Assembly (NCBI GenBank): GCA_937927435.1
Contig: CALBDW010000051.1
Coordinates: 1 to 9,234, forward strand
Reading direction: 5' to 3'
DNA length: 9,234 bases
Origin: an uncultured Bdellovibrionales bacterium
GTDB taxonomy: Bacteria > Bdellovibrionota > Bdellovibrionia > Bdellovibrionales > JAMPXM01
Position numbers and translations under genes: made by a program. Positions 5,511 through 9,234 of this stretch are shown here, piece by piece (the stretch's first letter is position 1; each line of letters begins with the position of its first letter). The notes below the pieces were generated by a model. That model did no database searches, was not told the origin of the DNA, and saw nothing but the letters and a program-made list of their open reading frames with translations.

Positions 5511-6679
5511 TAGTTCATTCCTTTCACGGCTTCGACGATTTTGCGTGCGCCATCGGCGAGATCGTTCGCCGGAGTGATGTTGAGACCGCTTTCCGCCAGG
5601 AGTTTTTTGCCGAGTTCCACGTTGGTTCCTTCAAGCCGCGCGACGAGCGGAACTTTCAGTCCCAATTCCTTCGTCGCGGCGATGATCCCCTCGGCAATGA
5701 TGTCGCATTTCATAATGCCGCCGAAGATATTGACGAAGATCCCTTTCACGTTGGGATCCTTCAGGATGATCTTGAAGGCCGCCGTCACCTTCTCTTTATT
5801 CGCGCCGCCACCGACGTCCAGGAAGTTCGCGGGGTTCCCTCCGGCGAGCTTGATGATATCCATCGTCGCCATGGCGAGACCCGCACCGTTTACGAGGCAA
5901 CCGATGTTACCGTCGAGCTTGATGAAGGCGAGGTCGTAGCGGCTCGCCTCGATTTCTTGGGGTTCTTCTTCAGTGAGGTCGCGCATTTCCACGATTTCGG
6001 GGTGGCGGAAAAGCGCGTTTGAATCGAAGTTCATTTTCGCGTCGAGAGCGAAGACTTCGCCTTCTTGAGTCTCAACTAACGGGTTGATCTCCGCGATCGA
6101 GCAATCTTTTTCTTCATAGGCTTTGTAGAGACCCAGGAAGAAGTTGGCCGCTTTCGCCGCGACTTTACCCTTCATGCCGAGCGAGAAGGCGAGTTGACGG
6201 GCTTGGAACGGCTGAAGACCGACAGCCGGATCGACGACCACGCGATGGATTTTCTCCGGCGAGCGCGCGGCGACTTCTTCGATTTCCATGCCGCCCTCGG
6301 ATGAACCCATCAGAATCACTCGGCCCAATTGGCGATCAAGGAGGACAGCTGCATAGTACTCTTTTTTAATATTGCAGCCGGCTTCGATATAGACCTTGTT
6401 GACGACCTTCCCTTCGGGGCCAGTTTGATGCGTCACAAGGGTCATGCCGAGCATCTTTGCTGTCAGTTCTCTCACTTCGTCGAGAGACTTCGCGATTTTC
6501 ACACCGCCGCCTTTACCGCGGCCGCCAGCATGAATTTGCGCTTTTACGACCCAGAGGTTGCCGCCGATCGCCTTCGCGGCTTCAACAGCTTTGTCCGGGG
6601 ATTCAACCATCTGACCTGGTAAGGTCGCGACACCATATTGTCGTAAGATTTCCTTCGCCTGATATTCATGAATGTTCAT
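5510..6679 (-). CDS. sucC: Succinyl-CoA synthetase, beta subunit
   Basis: SucC is the nucleotide-binding partner of SucD. It has an ATP-grasp domain (about 1-235) and a C-terminal ligase domain that receives the phosphate from the SucD histidine. The 389-residue length fits the family (388 in E. coli), and it opens with MNIHEYQAKE. The nucleotide site shows WVVKAQIHAGGRGKGGG (43-59). The magnesium ligands N199 in EINPLV and D213 in ALDAK are at E. coli numbering. GNIGCLVNGAGLAM (257-270), FLDVGGGA (286-293) and NIFGGI (317-322) complete the signature. Whether it prefers ADP or GDP cannot be read reliably here. AAGGA (6689-6693) sits 9 nt before the ATG. The gene heads a two-gene unit with a likely promoter at 6777-6805, cut off from mdh by a terminator. 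Confidence 0.97.
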   Translation of the reverse strand: MNIHEYQAKEILRQYGVATLPGQMVESPDKAVEAAKAIGGNLWVVKAQIHAGGRGKGGGVKIAKSLDEVRELTAKMLGMTLVTHQTGPEGKVVNKVYIEAGCNIKKEYYAAVLLDRQLGRVILMGSSEGGMEIEEVAARSPEKIHRVVVDPAVGLQPFQARQLAFSLGMKGKVAAKAANFFLGLYKAYEEKDCSIAEINPLVETQEGEVFALDAKMNFDSNALFRHPEIVEMRDLTEEEPQEIEASRYDLAFIKLDGNIGCLVNGAGLAMATMDIIKLAGGNPANFLDVGGGANKEKVTAAFKIILKDPNVKGIFVNIFGGIMKCDIIAEGIIAATKELGLKVPLVARLEGTNVELGKKLLAESGLNITPANDLADGARKIVEAVKGMN

Positions 6680-6681
6680 GT

Positions 6682-6691
6682 GGACCGGTCC
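6682..6691. promoter_or_regulatory. Perfect 10-bp palindrome overlapping the sucC ribosome binding site
   Basis: GGACCGGTCC reads the same on both strands and shares three bases with the AAGGA Shine-Dalgarno (6689-6693). It is a dyad in DNA, but with no loop it folds poorly in RNA, so a protein-binding or dimerising role is more plausible than a hairpin. It may be chance. Confidence 0.25.
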
Positions 6692-6725
6692 TTCGAAAGG
6701 GCGTTCATGCTCGTGGGCGCGTCAA

Positions 6726-6742
6726 TCCGGCGTTTTGCCGGA
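6726..6742 (-). other. Small hairpin in the sucC leader
   Basis: TCCGGC and GCCGGA form a perfect 6-bp GC-rich stem with a 5-nt A-rich loop. It lies in the predicted 5' leader of sucC, about 47 nt before the start codon. No T-run follows on either strand, so it is not a simple terminator. Confidence 0.45.
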
Positions 6743-6776
6743 GCGTGCCACACCAGTCAAATAAGGCATGTGCGGC

Positions 6777-6805
6777 ATTTTCTCCGCTTTAAGGCCATCC
6801 GTCAA
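6777..6805 (-). promoter_or_regulatory. Sigma70-type promoter for sucCD
   Basis: The minus strand reads TTGACG (6800-6805, five of six) and, after 17 nt, GAAAAT (6777-6782, four of six). It lies just past the mdh terminator, where a new promoter is needed. It predicts a leader of about 90 nt containing the hairpin at 6726-6742. Two other TTGAC-like hexamers nearby (6755-6760 and 6720-6725) have no acceptable -10 at normal spacing. Confidence 0.5.
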
Positions 6806-6813
6806 ACGTGAAG

Positions 6814-6863
6814 GAAAAAGAAGAGGAAAGAAGTTCGGGCCTCGCAAAATCGAAGGCCCGAAC
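6814..6863 (-). terminator. Rho-independent terminator after mdh
   Basis: A perfect 10-bp stem (GTTCGGGCCT at 6854-6863 paired with AGGCCCGAAC at 6833-6842, read on the minus strand) encloses an 11-nt loop. A pyrimidine tract rich in T follows. It begins 14 nt after the mdh stop codon and ends the icd-mdh unit. The plus strand also shows T-rich bases after the stem, so it could work in both directions. Confidence 0.85.
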
Positions 6864-6877
6864 CTTTAATTTTGAGG

Positions 6878-7819
6878 TCAGATTTCGAGTTTTTTGAGGG
6901 CGTCGACAAGCTCTTTCACGGCTTTGATCGAGTTGTCGAGGCCTTTGCGCTCTTCGTCGTTCAGTTGGAGTTCAATGACCTGTTCGAGTCCGTTTCCGCC
7001 GAGTTTGCAAAGGACGCCGATGAAGAGGTCTTTTACTCCGTATTCGCCTTCAAGGTAAGCCGCGCACGGCAGAATGCGGTTTTGGTTTTTCAGAATTGCT
7101 TCCGCCATTTGGACCGCACTTGCAGCCGGGGCGTAGTAAGCCGAACCGGTCTTCAAAAGGCCGACGATTTCGGCACCCCCATTGCGCGTGCGGGTGACGA
7201 TCGCGTCGACCTTCTCTCTCGGCATGATCTCCAGCAAGGGAACACCGCCCACCGAGCAGTGGCGGGGCATCGGAACCATAGTGTCGCCGTGACCGCCCAG
7301 AACGAACGCTTGAACGTCCTTCACGCTGACGTTGAGTTCTTCAGCGATGAATGCCCGCATGCGAGCGCTGTCGAGAACGCCGGCCATGCCGATGACGCGA
7401 TTGCGGGGGAAGCCCAGCGTTTCTTTCGCGACATACGCCATGGCGTCGAGCGGGTTGGAAACGACGATCACCACCGAATTCGGCGCGTATTTTTTCACGC
7501 CTTGACAGACTTCTTTCATGATCTTCGCGTTCGTCGCGAGAAGATCATCGCGGCTCATGCCAGGTTTGCGCGGGAGGCCGGCCGTGATGATCACGACGTC
7601 GGAATCGGCGATGTCGGCGTAATCGCTGGTTCCTTTAACCATCGAGTCGAAATGCTCGACCGGTGAAGCTTCATAAAGGTCGAGAGCTTTTCCTTTCGCT
7701 ACACCTTCATTCACGTCCAAGAGGACGATGTCTCCGAGTTCTTTTGCAGCGGCCCAGTGCGCGCACGTCGAACCGACGAAGCCCGCGCCAATGATCGATA
7801 ATTTCTTTCTTTTAAACAT
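6878..7819 (-). CDS. mdh: Malate dehydrogenase, LDH-like type
   Basis: Mdh catalyses the NAD-dependent interconversion of malate and oxaloacetate in the TCA cycle. This 313-residue protein is of the LDH-like class found in Bacillus and many Deltaproteobacteria, not the E. coli class. The Rossmann fold opens with IIGAGFVGS (9-17), and D35 ends the second strand, which favours NAD over NADP. R84 in GLPRKPGMSR (81-90) is the arginine that selects dicarboxylic substrates, where lactate dehydrogenase has glutamine. R90 is the mobile-loop arginine. D150 and R153 match the catalytic Asp and second substrate Arg, and H177 in GGHGDTMVP is the proton acceptor. The ATG at 7817-7819 follows GAGAGG with 6-nt spacing, and that site overlaps the icd stop. 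This indicates a co-translated icd-mdh pair. Unlike lactate dehydrogenases it has no allosteric insertions that I can see. Confidence 0.96.
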   Translation of the reverse strand: MFKRKKLSIIGAGFVGSTCAHWAAAKELGDIVLLDVNEGVAKGKALDLYEASPVEHFDSMVKGTSDYADIADSDVVIITAGLPRKPGMSRDDLLATNAKIMKEVCQGVKKYAPNSVVIVVSNPLDAMAYVAKETLGFPRNRVIGMAGVLDSARMRAFIAEELNVSVKDVQAFVLGGHGDTMVPMPRHCSVGGVPLLEIMPREKVDAIVTRTRNGGAEIVGLLKTGSAYYAPAASAVQMAEAILKNQNRILPCAAYLEGEYGVKDLFIGVLCKLGGNGLEQVIELQLNDEERKGLDNSIKAVKELVDALKKLEI

Positions 7820-7825
7820 CGCTTA

Positions 7826-7829
7826 CCTC

Positions 7830-7831
<2 letters not shown>
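7826..7831 (-). promoter_or_regulatory. Ribosome binding site of mdh overlapping the icd stop
   Basis: GAGAGG lies 6 nt before the mdh ATG, and two of its bases fall within the icd TGA (7830-7832). The same hexamer precedes icd (9083-9088, 5-nt spacing). The overlap points to reinitiation or coupling between the two genes. Confidence 0.75.
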
Positions 7832-9077
<1,246 letters not shown>

Positions 9078-9110
9078 TCGAGCCTCTCGATTGTGCGAGA
9101 CTGGTTTCGC

Positions 9111-9137
9111 ATTCGGGGTTGCGTTTCCGCAACGAAT
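9111..9137 (-). other. Hairpin in the icd leader with a GAAA tetraloop
   Basis: On the transcribed (minus) strand, GTTGCG and CGCAAC form a perfect 6-bp stem around GAAA, a stable GNRA loop. An outer ATTC/GAAT stem of 4 bp adds to it across a 3-nt CCC bulge. It lies about 34 nt upstream of the icd ATG, between the candidate promoter and the ribosome site. No T-run follows, so it is not a terminator. It could be a leader-stability element or a regulator target. Confidence 0.5.
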
Positions 9138-9155
9138 CCTACTTACTTATAAGGT

Positions 9156-9184
9156 ATAGTAAGAGCTTCTAAGGACCCGGAAAA
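9156..9184 (-). promoter_or_regulatory. Weak candidate promoter for icd-mdh
   Basis: The minus strand has an AT-rich stretch with TACTAT (9156-9161) and overlapping TATACC and TATAAG (9146-9151), any of which could be a -10. With TACTAT, a 17-nt spacer places TTTTCC (9179-9184) at -35, a poor match. The rest of the upstream region to the window edge shows no gene and no better promoter. The true promoter may lie beyond the edge. Confidence 0.25.
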
Positions 9185-9234
9185 CCAGTGGATTAGTACG
9201 TTTAACGAAGACTTAGAAATAGAACATGCGCCGA

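Noticed and set aside
4770..5513. 247-codon open frame on the plus strand opposite sucD
   Set aside because: Same reason: sucD is unmistakable on the other strand, and the antisense translation has no family features.
6727..6750. TGGCAC followed by GGC upstream of sucC, resembling a sigma54 promoter
   Set aside because: The GG to GC distance is 9 nt instead of the required 10, and the -12 TTGC element is absent.
6872..7666. 264-codon open frame on the plus strand
   Set aside because: It lies wholly antisense to mdh, whose catalytic residues are intact. The translation is rich in F, D, H, R and V with no recognisable motif, typical of the complement of GC-biased codons, and it has no ribosome site.
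9078..9234. Search for a gene or RNA at the right edge
   Set aside because: No frame with a start signal and no tRNA-like fold was seen. Only the leader hairpin and a weak promoter candidate are present.

Overview
The window is 9.2 kb of bacterial chromosome with nine protein genes, all on the minus strand. It reads from the right edge (icd) to the left edge (a truncated membrane glycosyltransferase). G+C is judged by eye to be in the mid-50s percent. The gene set is Gram-negative: an outer-membrane-type TPR lipoprotein next to a RodZ-like protein, and an NADP-type Icd beside an LDH-type malate dehydrogenase. That last pairing is familiar from Geobacter and other former Deltaproteobacteria. 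My best guess is a member of the Bdellovibrionota or a related deltaproteobacterial lineage, but this is inference from gene content and style, not from a marker gene. Nothing suggests a plasmid, phage or transposon.

Right part (about 4040-9234), central metabolism. It holds icd then mdh (10 nt apart, with identical GAGAGG ribosome sites), sucC then sucD (overlapping at TAATG), and ndk. Hairpin-plus-T-tract terminators after mdh, sucD and ndk split it into three transcription units: icd-mdh, sucCD and ndk. Candidate sigma70 promoters can be read before sucC (TTGACG, 17 nt, GAAAAT) and ndk (TTGCCA, 17 nt, TAGAAA), and a weaker one before icd. Together these genes carry isocitrate to 2-oxoglutarate, succinyl-CoA to succinate with nucleoside triphosphate formation, and malate to oxaloacetate. 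Ndk then equilibrates the triphosphate pool. The diagnostic catalytic residues I checked in the five enzymes are present.

Left part (1-4019), RNA modification and cell envelope. First comes an RlmD-type [4Fe-4S] RNA uracil-C5 methyltransferase, whose real start lies just downstream of the ndk terminator. It is followed by a six-repeat TPR lipoprotein of PilF/PilW type. Next is a RodZ-like protein: helix-turn-helix, one membrane helix, a Pro/Thr tandem-repeat linker and a C-terminal beta domain. Last is a GT39/ArnT-like polytopic glycosyltransferase that starts at a GTG overlapping the rodZ stop and runs off the left edge. The TPR, rodZ and glycosyltransferase genes look like one translationally coupled envelope operon.

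I see no previously undescribed system. The items most worth a second look are regulatory and structural: leader hairpins before icd and sucC, a dyad over the ndk promoter, the in-frame repeat tract in rodZ with its unusual membrane-flank charges, and the missing leader of the methyltransferase gene. No RNA genes, CRISPR arrays, insertion sequences or attachment sites were seen. The longest stretch without a gene is 198 bases (6680-6877).
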